From: Thysanoteuthis rhombus
Lineage: Eukaryota; Mollusca; Cephalopoda; Oegopsida; Thysanoteuthidae
NCBI GenBank assembly: GCA_963457665.1
Contig: OY735207.1
Location: 50,114,054 to 50,178,053 of the forward strand
DNA length: 64,000 nucleotides
Direction: 5' to 3'
In this document: positions 31,653 to 43,387 of the stretch, piece after piece
Layout: each line of letters begins with the position of its first letter
Numbering within the stretch: the first letter of the stretch is position 1
Program-made: the position numbers and the translations under genes
The notes under the pieces: model-generated
What the model saw: the letters and a program-made list of their open reading frames with translations, nothing else
The model's database searches: none
Told to the model about the DNA's origin: nothing

Positions 31653-33289
31653 TCCTGATCCATGCTGTTTATTCAACAATCATAGAATAGATGTAAAAAC
31701 AACATAAGTGTTTTGACAAAAGGTACAGAATAAGATGAATGGAAAACTAGTCAAAAATCAATAATCCTTTATAAATAATTCCGCAGAGACACAAAGTCAA
31801 TGCCATTGTTTTTCTTATGTTTCAATTCATGGTCCTTTCTTTCTGTTCCATCTATTCTTTTCCCATTTAGCCTACAGTCCAATCTTATAACTGTGTCAGG
31901 GTTACCATTTAGGCCATTTTATGGCTAAATTTGACCAATCTGGCCTTTTTGAAAAGCTTTCAGCCATGAACTTTTTTGGTTTGGATATATTTAAATTTTG
32001 GACCATCTTGACTTTGTTACAGTAGTATTTTTGATAAATTCTTTTTTGGGTATATATTCCAGTATTGCAATGTTCTATAAACAACTGTTTTTATTAATTC
32101 TCTCATGCTACTATTTACCTTCATCTCCATTTTTCAGTAGCTCTTTATGATAACAACCTCAATACTCATTGTCATTGTAGAGTTACAATAAAAAAAAAAG
32201 CAAATGCAAAATTAAGATGGTAATAGAAGAATTAATTTTTTTTCATTGACATCACTGATACACAATACTTCATCTGATGAAAAAGAATAAAATTACACTT
32301 ATGAACAATTTGAGCATTTGGCTAGTTTTTAAAGATGTTTTTGGCCACAAACATCTCCAACTATCTGGCAACCACGGACTGTGTGGTATGATAATATAGG
32401 GACAATCTCAAAAGCAGATTTATCAAATTCATATCTGTGGCCATTCATAAAGGAAGTGGCTGTACACGTGATATCACAGATAGGATTTATTAAATAAATG
32501 TGCCAAAACATTCATTCATTCTCATTTCTATCTTTTATTTGTTCAAACAAGTTTTAACACTGACAGAATAGGGCTATCATATATACACTAGCATAATACC
32601 TATAAAAATGATGGGTTTTTCTATGTTATCTTTAGATAGATAAATATGCTATTTCTAAACATTATTTAGAAAAAATGTGTATATTCTTTTAGCAAACTTA
32701 ACTTTTTCAAAATATTGTTTCCAAAAATAAAGTATTATAAAATCTTCATTTAACTCATTTTTGAACAACATTTCAACTAAATTGATGCCTAAAAGAATGA
32801 AAATAGAAAATAAAGTCAATGTTCTTTTTGTTACTTATTGAAACAATCACCAAAAAATAATAACGGATGGATTGAAAGCTTACACTTACAAATTTATACT
32901 TACAAAACACTTATCAATTCAAAATTCAACTTCAGGAATTTAACATCTAATATATATCAAACCTGTCCTGCTGCACACATTCAGTCACATAAGCTTCACT
33001 ATCTTCAATAAACTCTAACAAAAGGAAGAGAGTAAAACTTATGTTTCCACCATGACTGTTTGACATGAATAGACAAACATACCTACGAACAAATTTTGTG
33101 ACTCTAGTATTTTCAAGTTTAGATCAGCATAGTATCTATCAATAATGACAGGATTTACACTTGCATACATTATACAAATATACTTTAGTATGAATGTATT
33201 TACAGTAGCATGGGGAGATAATTATTTAAGCATATTCAGCATCATTCACTTCCCCCTGCAATAATTTACTCATAGCTAGAGAGAAAGAT

Positions 33290-33640
33290 GAATTCATGTT
33301 TTTCTCAAGGGCATTAGTGTAAGGCGAACACAAAGTGTCTCAGCTGGATTTGGGATTTGGCTCGCCAAATTAATTATTCAATGTTCACTTCTAATGCCCA
33401 TGGGAAGGCATGAATCCACTTCTTCCTTCAGCTATGGGTGAAGGCAATCCATCTAAGAGAAAAATACTCTGACATAAAAAAAACTGCAGCTTGCCAGACA
33501 CATATAGCTGGTCCCAAGCCTGGGTGAAGGAGAAGACTTAGACCTAGGGCTAGCAACTCCTCTCCATGAAATCTACTTGCAACTGAAACTGCAGCAGAAT
33601 GATTGCGGCCCTATGCTCCACAAGGAATAAACAAACAAGT
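33290..33640. repeat. Two family-D copies, opposite orientations
   Basis: A minus-oriented piece (CAAGGGCATTAGTGTAAGGC, GTCTCAGCTGG) at 33308-33385 is followed by a plus-oriented piece (AATGTTCACTTCTAATGCCC ... CAGCTATGGGTGAAGG ... CTAGCAACTCCTCTCC). It ends 30 bases from the donor of the first CH exon. Confidence 0.65.
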
Positions 33641-33669
33641 ATAAAGATAATACGAGCCATTCTACTTAC

Positions 33670-33799
33670 AAACCACCTCAATGAGATTGATGAGAGCAAC
33701 TCCATCTTTGACGTCATTTCTTAGATCCTCCACTTGACGAGCTGTTGGCCGTTTCCGGAGCTGAGCGTTAACCCAGGCTTCATAAGCATGAAGTTGTTG
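33670..33799 (-). CDS. DIXDC1: Dixin exon: first half of CH domain
   Basis: Seen: a pyrimidine-rich tract ending in TTTTTCAG precedes CAACAACTTCATGC, and the exon ends before GTAAGTAGA. It has 130 bases: 43 codons from QQLHAYEAWVNAQLRKRP through DGVALINLIEVV, plus one base that pairs with the next exon to give Ser. Known: this is the start of the Dixin CH domain, with the conserved Trp of helix 1 and the DLRNDVKDGVALINLIE core. The exon starts in phase 0, so an upstream exon must supply the initiator Met and the few residues before QQ. An in-frame ATG at 33850 lies in the intron upstream of the acceptor and is unlikely to be the start, because the peptide it adds is hydrophobic intron translation. 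Confidence 0.95.
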
Positions 33800-35500
33800 C
33801 TGAAAAAGAAAAAGAAATAAGAATATATAAATATATCTGGAATGAAGCACATTTAAAACTTGTCATTTAGCCTATTAAAAAAAAAAAATAGAAAGAAAAC
33901 AAATTCAAAATGCAATTCAGTAAAAATCTGATTGAAACAAATAAAGAAAAACAAAAAGCTACACACTCTTCTGCATAGAAAAACTGACAAATTTTCATAA
34001 TAATCTTGAAAACCATTTTTAGTCAGGCACCATGCATGACAAAAACAAAAAGATATGAATAGAAACTTTTTTATTATTGACAGGCTGAAAACCTGCCCCA
34101 TCACTGGCTGGATGCTATTTGTACATGGCCACCTCTCCAACACCCAGAGAAAAAAATAGGTCATTTAAAACTATGACTAACTGTTGGCTACAGGCTTTTG
34201 GCTGGATAAATTTCAGAAGCAGAAAAAAAAAAAAAAAGCAAAAAATGTGAAAAAAATCTATCAATTTTTTTCCCATATAATCAACCTAAAAATATGTGCT
34301 GAACAAATACATAGATATGCTGAATTAAATAATAGTTGTTTTTTTTCTTGTCTCGGATGCATAGCTCTTAAGTTATAAAAGTACAAACATACCGAGTACT
34401 GTGAGTAATTATTGAGGGTAGGAAGTCATTCAACTCATATTAAATAAATTGTCAACAAAAGCCTTTACTCACCATAAATCTAAAACATGTTTTGACAGAT
34501 AAAACTAAAAAGTTGCTTAACAAAGCGTTACTTTTGTTTACATTGGCACAGGTTCTCTTGTTAAAATATATTTCTAATTTTTTTTTTTTTCTACAAAGTA
34601 TCCTCTTCTTATAATTATTTAACTAATCAATAGATACGTACAAGGAATTTCATTCTATTTCTTTTAGTGTGGATTTTAGCAGATTGTTAAAATATAAGAG
34701 TATACTTAATACTGGACGATTTCCAATGTATTTCTCACAGGATTGTTTTCACAAATGTAAACACAAATTTCAAGAATAGGCAACTTTTTTTTCATATAAT
34801 AAAGAAAACATGTAAGATTTTCCAGGGTTAGATTTTGAAATATAGTAGCCAAGTGCTTGATTAATTATGTAACAAAAGTAGCATGGGCTTCAAGCCCCAC
34901 ATTTTCAAGGGCCCAGCCCTAAATGCTTGCAAGCAATCAATTCCAATTCAGTGATCCAGCACTTGCTCTCCTACTATCATACTACACTGCCTATAAGTTT
35001 TAATAAAGCCAATGTTTAGCTGTTCAAGGTTAGCGATTTTTGTCGATTATCACCATTAATTGGAATAATCATTTAAAACAGTAATTAATTGAATTGTTGT
35101 ATCCACATATGTATATAATGCATAAGTATGAAGGTATTTAAAACCAAAGCCATAGCCACTGCACAAAAATAAAAATGAAAAAGGAATACTATTACTGAAA
35201 GTATCTAACATATTCATTGTAATATCTGGCTATATCACAAATGAAAAAAAACATTACTTTATTTTACAATTACGTTCTAATATTTATCTGTATGTTATAA
35301 ATCCACTATGAATTGGAAATCATTTGTTTTTTATATTTGATAATCATTTTTTTTATCTATCTGTTTTTTGAATTAATCTTTTTATACTTGATTATTATTT
35401 CATATTTAATAATTTATGATTTTCACTCGGGGTAGGCAGTGCCTACCTTGCCTACCTGGATGGGCCATCTCTGAAACATATATACATACATTACAACTTT
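33800..35500. other. Dixin upstream region, 5' intron or flank
   Basis: AT-rich sequence without repeats I can classify. The exon with the Dixin start codon was looked for here and further right, as a minus-strand ATG-led phase-0 exon ending in a GT donor, and not found. Confidence 0.6.
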
Positions 35501-35510
35501 ATATATATAA

Positions 35511-35760
35511 GATTAGATGAAGCATTGTTAACAATTATTGATCTTTGACAACTATTTTCCTTCATCCTAATTTTTTAGCTGCTTTTTATCACCACTTATC
35601 TCAGGCCATCGACCATCAATGGCAGTAAGTAAACAATGTAGAAATAAAAAGTAAGCTCCCAGTGAGATTCAAACTCATGTCCCTCTTGCTTGGGGAAATC
35701 TTGTAATGCCCAACTGCTCTTTACCAAGCAACAACCTGAAAAGAACTCAACGGCTTAGCA
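35511..35760 (-). mobile_element. Family-A tRNA-derived SINE
   Basis: Minus strand: GTTGCTTGGTAAAGAGCAGT (A-box-like), then GAGTTTGAATCTCACTGGGA (B-box-like), TTTACTTACTGCCATTGATG, and tail ... TTAACAATGCTTCATCTAAT. Both promoter boxes are visible. Confidence 0.65.
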
Positions 35761-35842
35761 GAAAAATCAAATCTAGCCCTTGAACTTACTCTCTCTTCCC
35801 AAACTCTCCAGGACTGTTTGGGGTTTTTATGTTTCTGTACTA

Positions 35843-35884
35843 GTCATCATTGTCAGCCTATAAGCATCCGTCGTTGGTCATAGT
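35843..35884 (-). repeat. Tip of an RTE 3' end, minus
   Basis: GTCATCATTGTCAGCCTATA then GCATCCGTCGTTGG: the terminal 40 bases of the RTE family in reverse. Confidence 0.5.
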
Positions 35885-36049
35885 ACTAATAGTATCAGTA
35901 AAACAACTATATTTTTATCAATCATTTTCATCAGATGAAGTATTGCAAAACATTATTATTCATTTCTTACGAGTATTCTTCTTTAGATTACAGATAGACA
36001 CTACTAATTTTTTTTCTTCTCCCTATAAAGAATTTTTCCTGCAAGAATA

Positions 36050-36260
36050 GCAGACAACCGCTGGACATAACAACTCACAACATGGATCCCCGGAGATCAC
36101 ATGCATAACTGAGGCCAGCAGAATACTAGATAGAGAGATGAACTAGACAAGTTCAGAGAGTATTGGCTCCATGACGCCCATGATAAAGAGGTGTGGCGAA
36201 TCCTGGGGAAGGTGTATGTTCAACGACAGACGATAAAAGACTACTCCTACTAATGATGAT
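36050..36260 (+). mobile_element. RTE 3' end, truncated copy, plus
   Basis: GACATAACAACTCACAACAT, GGAGATCACATGC, GTATTGGCTCCATGACGCCC, CGAATCCTGGGGAAGGTGTA, ending TAATGATGATGATGATTG. Matches the last 200 bases of 27075-29285. Confidence 0.8.
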
Positions 36261-36341
36261 GATGATTGTTGTTATTATTATTGTAGTTAATAATAATAGT
36301 AATAATAATAATGATAATAATAATATGAAGTATTGCAACCA

Positions 36342-36483
36342 AATTTTTATTAATTTTGACTACTTTTTTTTCCACCATAATCTAATTTTTTTTGTCCATT
36401 TTGTTTCTATGGCAACAAAATAAAGACAACTAAGAATTAAGTTGAAGTAAAAAAAAAAAAAAAAAGTAGTCAAAATTGATAAA
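36342..36483. repeat. Small foldback
   Basis: TTTTATTAATTTTGACTACT at 36342 is inverted in GTAGTCAAAATTGATAAAA at 36465, with A/T tracts next to both arms. These are two family-A tails in opposite orientation. Confidence 0.6.
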
Positions 36484-36499
36484 AGATTTTTTCAGTTAA

Positions 36500-36920
36500 T
36501 AATTTCAGGACTTCATTCCAAATATAACACAACATTCAGCATTTACTGGAAATAGATGGAAAGCAAAAAAAAATCAATGATAGAAAACCAAACCAAAATA
36601 AATAGAAGACAAATTTAGAACTATTTCATCATTTCTCAGCCATAAATATAATCCCAAATAAGTGCTTTGTGGATAAATCAGTAAACAAGCAACCACAAGG
36701 TCTGAAGTTCAAACAGCACATCAAATCAATCAGATTAATTACCGTCAAGTACTATGTGATTACCAATGTAATACAACCCCCACTTTTTGTAGCTAAAAAT
36801 CAGTAATATGCGTACATATGTTATCATTTTTTTTTTTTACACTCATTCCAAATTTTGATCCTCATTTTTTATATCAAATTTCTCGCATTACACGTGTGTA
36901 AATACACTGAGTCGACATCA
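36500..36920. other. No feature recognised
   Basis: AT-rich, no ORF or repeat I can place. Confidence 0.6.
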
Positions 36921-36929
36921 AAATAGTGA

Positions 36930-37100
36930 ATGGTTAAATGGTACAGACAATGGAATTGGAAAGCTGGGGAAAAAACTCTGGCCGAAGAGGTTTATGTTCA
37001 CTTCACACTAGTGCCCTTGGGGATGGCAGGAATCTCTTCTCTTCTCCCCCAACTAAGTCTAGGTAGATTGGGCTCTTTAAACAAAAGAGGAAACCAGTCA
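36930..37100 (+). repeat. Family-D repeat
   Basis: GTTCACTTCACACTAGTGCC, CTTCTCCCCCAACTAAG, AGATTGGGCTCTTTAAAC. The 90-residue ORF over it is not a gene. Confidence 0.65.
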
Positions 37101-37356
37101 AGAAAAAAGGGCAAACAGAACCGTGAAGAAGGCAAAGTTGAAAGCTTTGTTGAATGCACTATTATCTTCTTTGCAGTATTAGTCGTACAAATTTATAATT
37201 AAAATCACATAATAAATGATGAATTTTGTTCAGAGGAAAACTAAAATTGTATATTTTGTTTTAAAATAGAAATCAAGATGCAAGGTGGATCTAAATTTAA
37301 AAGATTAAAATTCCTCACAATTTAAAGTTTTTCAAAGCTAATTCCTGTTTGTCAAG

Positions 37357-37600
37357 ACCAGTCTGAATAGTCATTCCATAGAAAAGATCATATGACCAAT
37401 ATCTTTGGGAAGCAAGCTGCACTGGGGTGATCAATTACAAAATTGGAAAAAGGGGAGATCATCAATGATCCCTTACCTTTTGTTGGATGACTAAAAAGTC
37501 TGAATTTTCAAAAAAGAAGCAAGGATAAGCCAGACACAAAATAAGGGGCCAATTTAGCATAAATTCACATTGTAAATAGTAAAAAAAAAAATCATTTTGG
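37357..37600 (+). repeat. Family-B repeat
   Basis: GACCAGTCTGAATAGTCATT, GGGTGATCAATTACAAAATT, TTACCTTTTGTTGGATGAC, then CCAATTTAGCATAAATTCAC as in 12190 and 31240. Confidence 0.65.
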
Positions 37601-38002
37601 TAAGGGAATCACTATCACTGATTGACAATCTGACAGATCAACATAGCAAACATTTCACAGCATTTTCACAAAGCATTCCCTCACACTTCATCTATGAAAG
37701 AAAAATGCTCATATTTGGTATCAGTTAAGTGACATCTTATCATTATGTGATCAGAATATTGAATTTTCATTTTAGTATTTCAAAAGACGAACATGTGTCA
37801 GTTGAATGAAATTCTATTTTACTATGATATTAGTTTGACAGAAGACATCTGCACATCGGTAATCATCAAGTGTGCAGATTAATTTTGACTATTTACCGTC
37901 ATCTTAGTTTTTACATAAACGAGCATCTCTGGTAATACGTGCCATCACTGACTGACATACCAAAACAAAATTTTAAAGAAATGGACTTTTAAAGGCAGAA
38001 AC

Positions 38003-38155
38003 AAATGAAGGTGCTTCCAAAGGAAAGGGCTTTTACAGGTGGGAACTTCGAAGGGAAGGGACTTCTAAAGGAAGAGACAGTTAAATGAAGGTGCTCCCTG
38101 AGGAAAGGGCTTTTACAGGTGGGAGCTTTGGAAGGAAGGGACTTAAAAACATACT
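38003..38155 (+). repeat. Tandem duplication, unit about 92 bases
   Basis: GAAAGGGCTTTTACAGGTGG occurs at 38023 and 38104, each time followed by GGGA(A/G)CTT and GGAAGGGACTT. Confidence 0.85.
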
Positions 38156-38214
38156 AAAGATCAAACTAGTACATCTATGGTCTGACTTTCAGGCTTGTCC
38201 ACTCCATGCTCTCT

Positions 38215-38585
38215 CTCAACAGCTCAAAAAATTTGATCTCATTTTTACTATGAAAAAAATAATTATACGTCTTGTGACAAATTCTTGGTAAAAGAAATAC
38301 TGATATGAACTTTAGGTCACTTACTAAGCATTTCGTAATTTCTTTATTGTACGAAATTTAGTAACAATGCAATTACCTATTCAGTTTTACACCTCACAAA
38401 AGTAATGAGTTCAACATTAGTTACTTTGGAATCTACAGTGAAAATAGTAATTATTACTATTGTATAATTAGGAATTAATCAGTCAAGCCATAACAAGAGT
38501 CAGTTTTGGACCACAAACTCATTTCGCTCTTTACACCCAAATTCCAAATCCCCCCCCCCCATACAATCAAATTACCCCCTTGAGG
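38215..38585 (+). repeat. Family-J repeat, copy 2
   Basis: CTCAAAAAATTTGATC, CGAAATTTAGTAACAATGCA, TCAACATTAGTTACTTTGG, GTCAAGCCATAACA, CACCCAAATTCCAAATCC; order as in 23632-24130. Confidence 0.65.
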
Positions 38586-38819
38586 GGAATGTGCACGATG
38601 CTCAGAATTTCTGTGCTAGACCATCACCAGTGAAATGTCTATTCATTAAATACATAAATATAGTCTATAAAGCTTAACAGCTTTAAACACTAGACATTAA
38701 AATCTTTTTCAAAATTTTTTTTTTCTTTCACTTCAGTCACTCATTTCCCAATATCTGTTAATATGACTTATGTAATTTTCTTCAGTGATTTTTTCACTGT
38801 CTTACAACATGTGCATGTG

Positions 38820-39055
38820 CGTGTGTGTATTAAGAAATGAATCTACGATCCAATGAAATGAGTATACATTGCATTATATTATACTGAAACTCTCATTTAA
38901 AATGATCTCCTGTCATTACATGGTTAATGTATCGCTATTTACGTTTTCTAGGCCAGGTAATATGTTAACCATGTAATGATAGGAGATCATTTCAAATAAG
39001 AGTTTCAATATAATATAACACAATTTAAAATCATATATATATGTATATACATATA
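38820..39055. mobile_element. Family-F palindromic element
   Basis: Arms 38868-38933 and 38959-39024 (66 bases each, about 8 mismatches) are inverted copies around a 25-base spacer; key sequence GAAACTCT(C/T)ATTT(A/G)AAATG and GTCATTACATGGTTAA. Half copies elsewhere suggest the palindrome arose by head-to-head joining or is the intact form of a foldback MITE. No coding. Confidence 0.75.
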
Positions 39056-39179
39056 AATTTTTTTTATTTGTGTTACTTGATGATGTTATATCAGGTATTG
39101 CTATACTATCATAGCAAATCATAGCCCTAAAGCAACAATTTGAGAATGCTAACATCAATATTTTTTAAGTATAATACTT

Positions 39180-39430
39180 TTTGATACGATCACAGATACT
39201 ACACTCTGATCCACGAGACCAGATTGTGACACAAGATTGGTTCAACACGAGAGCTCACATGCATTTGTTTGGATAAAGGCCAAAATTGCCCAGTCTTCTG
39301 GGCCAGTATCAAGAAGGCATCAGAGTACCTATCAGCATTCCCTTATAGTGCAGCGTAAAGGTGCTGACCAAGAGACAGAATCCCCAGGACTAGACTTGCA
39401 TTGTATGTTATGTAAGTAACAAAGGCAGTA
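39180..39430. other. GC-richer stretch, unassigned
   Basis: A 60-residue plus ORF (39237-39419) has no recognisable domain. It may be an old element fragment. Confidence 0.35.
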
Positions 39431-39439
39431 ATATTGAAA

Positions 39440-39810
39440 ATTCATAAGGAAAACATTGATGAGGATTATGATAATGATGATGCTAATTGTCTCATGGAAA
39501 ATTCAAAAACAAAGTTTTACTCGTTCAGTAAATACAAAAAAAACTAACAGCAGTTTCATAAGAATATTAGTTTACATTTGATGACAATATTCAAGTAATT
39601 TTGCAATTACATTGTACTTTTAAAACGATGCATAGTATTTTCTTACTTTTGTTTGATATTTCTTGAATATTAAACTAAACTAAAGATAGAATTGAGTGAA
39701 GATATGAAAAAAATTAAAAGAGTCCAAAACCAAGAGATGGGTGAATTGCTGATTGTCACATTTTGTGTGTGTGTGTGTGTAAATATTAGAAAGAGTTACA
39801 CAAATAAAAG

Positions 39811-39841
<31 letters not shown>

Positions 39842-41650
39842 TGTTGGTTTCTCGGATAAGATATTTTTTAATCCAAAAAATTCACTAATAACATACAATT
39901 TACCATTGATTAATCAAGGTGTTTTATTTATTAAGTTTAACATATCATAAAATTCTACTTTCACAAAGTCAACAGAACGTTAATTCTTGAAAACTATTTC
40001 TTTCCAACTACGTCATTATGTGATTATTTGAAAAGTCTGACAGATAACTATGAATAAATAAATAAACATTGCATTCTATTATGAGATCTTTTTAAAGAAA
40101 AGAATTCTTCATTCAAAAATATATGAAGGGGACTTTTTATGAAGAGCAGTCATGGTAAAAAAAGTCTGAAGAAAACAATCGCAAAATTTGACCAATAACT
40201 ATTTGCAGCCAAAGTAGACAATATACATATTTCAATTTGCACAAATGATAATAAAGATTTCTATAACGTAAAATAAGTGCAATTTTCAAATTACCTATTA
40301 AGTAGTTATTACACATGAAAAAAAATCAGCAGATGTATTTAGATTTCTATGAGATGATTCTTTCACAAAATAAAGTAAATTTGTATATGTATAGATGTTT
40401 TTGTATATACTGGAGGCTACAAATCCTTTTGTAAAAATGTCTACTTGTGTTTCAGGGAAGTTCGAGCTTTTTCTTCACATTCTCCCTCTTTAAAATTCAA
40501 TAGTTCACAACTTCAAAGTTGTTAATATTGTAAAGAAAAGTTTGTGTTTTGTCAATTTCAAATGAAGTTTTACTAAAAAGTGATGAAACTCAAGAGTCCA
40601 TTGTTGGCGGATCGGAGATATCTTTATCAGCAAAATATGAATTTTATCTTAATTTTATTATTCATTACAGACTGAGAAACAGAGGAATAAAACAGAAAAA
40701 GTCACAGTGAGTAATTTTTATGGTAAAACTTTGAAATAAGTTTCCGCACAGAACTATCAAGATTTTGTCAAAAGGCTGTCGAGAAGAAAACTCATATACA
40801 ATATCACAACATGAATGAACTCAGGTGATTAGGTTTACAATTAGGGGCGTGGTCATGTTCTAGAGTTAGGGGAAGCAGATACATAAAAAAAAGTGCCAAG
40901 ATATGTACAAAATAGTTTTGAATTAATTCAACACCTTTATTTTGTATTTAAATTCAAGATACCAATAAGGTAGAATTTTAATGGAAGTACATAACTATTA
41001 TTTTATATTAAAAATCACAACAAAACAAGTTTTATAGTAGGCGTATAAATCTATATATATTGTATTTAAAATCAAAATATGTTATTAAGTTATTTTATAT
41101 TTTAAACATAAAATGAAAAATCAATGGTAGCAATATGAAAAATGTGTGAAGCATACAGTTCAAAACACTGAGAGGTTAGTCGAATAAAGTAAGAAGTCCA
41201 GTCTTTTCAAAGCCATGCGATGAAGTAAAAAAGAAAATACAAATAAAAAAAATGATGTGATTTCACTTTTATCGCTCAAAGGAGCTGAAGAGTTGGGAAA
41301 AAAATTCTTGAAAAGGCACCACCTTTGAAGAATGTGCTCTCCCTCTATCTGTGTATAACGAGTTAAGGAAAAGTGGTGAAATATCAGCGTCACAAAAAAT
41401 GGATTCATTAAGCACTGATGGAATGAAATGTTCATATTGAAAATGGCAGAGTATAATCCAGCCTCACATGATGCAAAGATTATGTCATTGTTATAAAAAT
41501 ATACATTACACTACTCTTGCTAAACACTATTGGTTATAAATCAAAAGTTTTACTGTGGAGCATTGGAAGGAAAAGAAAAGCTTCATTTGAGACAAAAAAA
41601 GTTAAAACAAGGCTGATCCTCAATTTTGATTACTATTTTCTTTTAACTTA
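39440..41650. other. AT-rich region, only microsatellites recognised
   Basis: (GT)n at 39764-39780 and (AT)n at 39810-39832. No genes or dispersed families noted in 39840-41650. Confidence 0.6.
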
Positions 41651-41667
41651 ATTTTCGAATCATGCTG

Positions 41668-41800
41668 TTTACTCACTGTCTTAGGTCGACGACCTGAGTT
41701 GAGTTGTAATATAAAAGCAACTAAACAATTATAACTGAGGAAAATAGTGGTCAAAAAATTATAAATAATTGTTTACAATACATCATCTAATGAAAAGGAA
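41668..41800 (+). mobile_element. Family-A SINE, body and tail without head
   Basis: GTTTACTCACTGTCTTAGGT, GTTGTAATATAAAAGCAACT, then TTTACAATACATCATCTAAT. Confidence 0.6.
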
Positions 41801-41853
41801 ATGAAAATAAGGTTCTTCTTCGTTTGGGACTTGGATGGTTAGGATCACAGACA

Positions 41854-41986
41854 TACACACACACACAAACAAACACAGAAATAGATCCACACATACACAC
41901 ATAGAGATACATATACATACAAACACACACACACACACACACAAAGAGATCCACGCACACACAAGCACAAAGCCACACACACACAA
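41854..41986. repeat. CA-rich microsatellite
   Basis: Interrupted (ACAC)n with AGA and ATAC variants. Cys/Val-rich ORFs on the minus strand are artefacts. Confidence 0.93.
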
Positions 41987-42063
41987 AAATCAAACGGTGG
42001 CAGTAGCAACAACAATGAATCATAACCTACCATATCTAAAAAATAACGCCACAAGATGTTACA

Positions 42064-42430
42064 AGTTTTAAAGTTGCTTCACATTGTACCCCATAAGGGG
42101 GGACTCAAAAGGGAGTATCAGTTGATATTGTCCAGTCTCTGGCAATAGGAATAGAGGATCAAGACGATGCTTCGCCTCCATAGCATCTCTGGCTTTTGCC
42201 AAAGTGCACAACACAAGGCAGTAAAAGAGAATGTTAGCAGCCAACTGCCTCAACCGCAGCGAATACCCATTAGCAGTAGAACATTTGCGTTTCCCCTCAC
42301 ACTGATGTTCTATTGATTTGTGGAACCCCCTTGCCGTTCTCAAAGGCAAAGCTGCAGAGAGTAACCTAAGATACCTACATGTTGTCGGATACACAGGCAG
42401 TCTCAGCTGCCATCGATTACTGACAGTCAA
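42064..42430. other. GC-richer stretch with a 120-residue minus ORF, unassigned
   Basis: Composition differs from its AT-rich flanks and the ORF 42068-42430 is among the longest not made of simple repeat. It has no signal peptide or recognised motif. Possibly an old element or retrocopy; no evidence that it is a gene. Confidence 0.3.
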
Positions 42431-42829
42431 AAGTCATAAAGAAAAATGAACAAAAAAAAAAATGAAAATAACCATCCCAGCCATAATACAGGCTGGTGGA
42501 ATTTTGCAGGGAGGGGTGGGTTGTCAAAGTCATAAGAATTGAGTCCTATTCATATAGGGATAACGTCAATCAGTCTAGCTGAAAGAATTGTCTAGATGGT
42601 TGTTAATGGTAATACATAATAATAAATTATAGTGGCCCAGAACAACAATGAAGAACTAACTGTATTATGACTAAGACAGTAGAAAACAGCAACTGTAAAC
42701 TATATGGATGTAAAGATGAGACAATGAACCTCACAGTAAATGAGTGCAAAAATTAGCCCCAAATGAGTACAAGGAAATGTAAGACTCAGTGGTCCACCAG
42801 GAATTGAGCTAATGACTGCATTTTAAGCT

Positions 42830-43275
42830 AACAAACTTACATGAACAGACCAGAATCTGTCATGGAGAATAATATACAAAATCCTGTGGGACTTGGAGAT
42901 TCAAACAGATCATCCAATCTAGGACAGAATATTTGATCTGGATATAGTGGACAAGAAGAAAAGAACACGTCAGATAGGGGATTTTGTTATTTCAGCAGAC
43001 AACAGGGTGAAGCAGGAAGAACAAAAAAACCCAAAAAACTACATAAGTATCTACACCTTGCCAAAGAACTGAAGTAATTAGGGGAGACCAAGGTGACGGT
43101 AATGCCAGTAGTGGTTAGAGCCCTCGGAACAGTCCCAAATAACCTAGTAAAGAGGTTAGAGGGACTGAAAACCTGGGGAAAAACGAAAACCATTCAGACG
43201 ATAGCACTGCTGAAGTCAACTAGAATACAGAGGAGATTCCTGAAGTATTGTGATTTGCTGTCACTTGATCTCCAG
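42830..43275 (+). pseudogene. Non-LTR retroelement C-terminus with restriction-like endonuclease, decayed
   Basis: In shifting plus frames: a KILWDLEIQTDHPI-type string (42880-42920), LDIVDKKKRTRQIGDFVI (42938-42990), ADNRVKQEEQ (42995-43025), YLHLAKELK (43045-43072), then VMPVVVRALGTVPNNLVKRL (43096-43158). Known: conserved IxxxxPDLVxxxxxxxxxxIDVAxPxDxRVxxKExEKxxKYxxL followed by IPxVIGALG is typical of restriction-like endonuclease domains of non-LTR elements. At least one frameshift and a stop at 43075. Assignment made from memory of this family's consensus. Confidence 0.6.
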
Positions 43276-43387
43276 TGAAAGCTATCAATCACAAACTCAA
43301 GGAGTAGAAATACAAATATCAAAAAAGTGTCCAATTCAGTTGGTATTTCTAGATACCAAAGTCTGAAGAGAACGAGGGGAATGAGGG

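Larger units (their letters stand above)
30854..33669 (-). other. Dixin intron with composite and D repeats
   Basis: A-rich stretch 30896-30935, composite family B 31056-31460, family-K right part 31560-31652, a family-A tail at 31690-31770 and another at 32264-32292, and family D 33290-33640. 32300-33240 has no recognised feature. Confidence 0.7.
1..33799 (-). other. DIXDC1: DIXDC1 (Dixin/Ccd1) gene, partial: 14 exons, both ends missing
   Basis: Seen: fourteen minus-strand blocks flanked by AG acceptors and GT donors join without a frame break into 509 codons. In order they read as a CH domain (QQLHAYEAWVNAQL, then NVERVLQF, then CIMRLVLALAAHF), an Ser/Asp-rich linker, and a long charged coiled-coil (GLQQRLSEQ, QKLRRSFNDND, KLEQNVVSLIEKM). 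Known: this layout, CH then coiled-coil then a C-terminal DIX domain, is typical of Dixin, a cytoplasmic, actin-linked protein that binds Dishevelled and Axin through DIX and promotes Wnt/beta-catenin signalling. Inferred: the DIX exons lie left of base 1, and the exon with the start codon lies right of 33799. Introns run from 575 bases to 10.9 kb and are filled with repeats. No promoter or poly(A) site of the gene is in view. Family assignment is confident; the species is unknown. Confidence 0.93.

Noticed and set aside
33800-33850. In-frame ATG at 33850 upstream of the first CH exon as translation start
   Set aside because: The interval is the polypyrimidine tract and acceptor (TTTTTCAG); the added peptide is IYIFLFLFLF-like intron translation.
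34445-34500. Candidate minus-strand exon ending before GTGAGTAA at 34465-34475
   Set aside because: The only ATG-led frame stops at once and phase 0 is not met.
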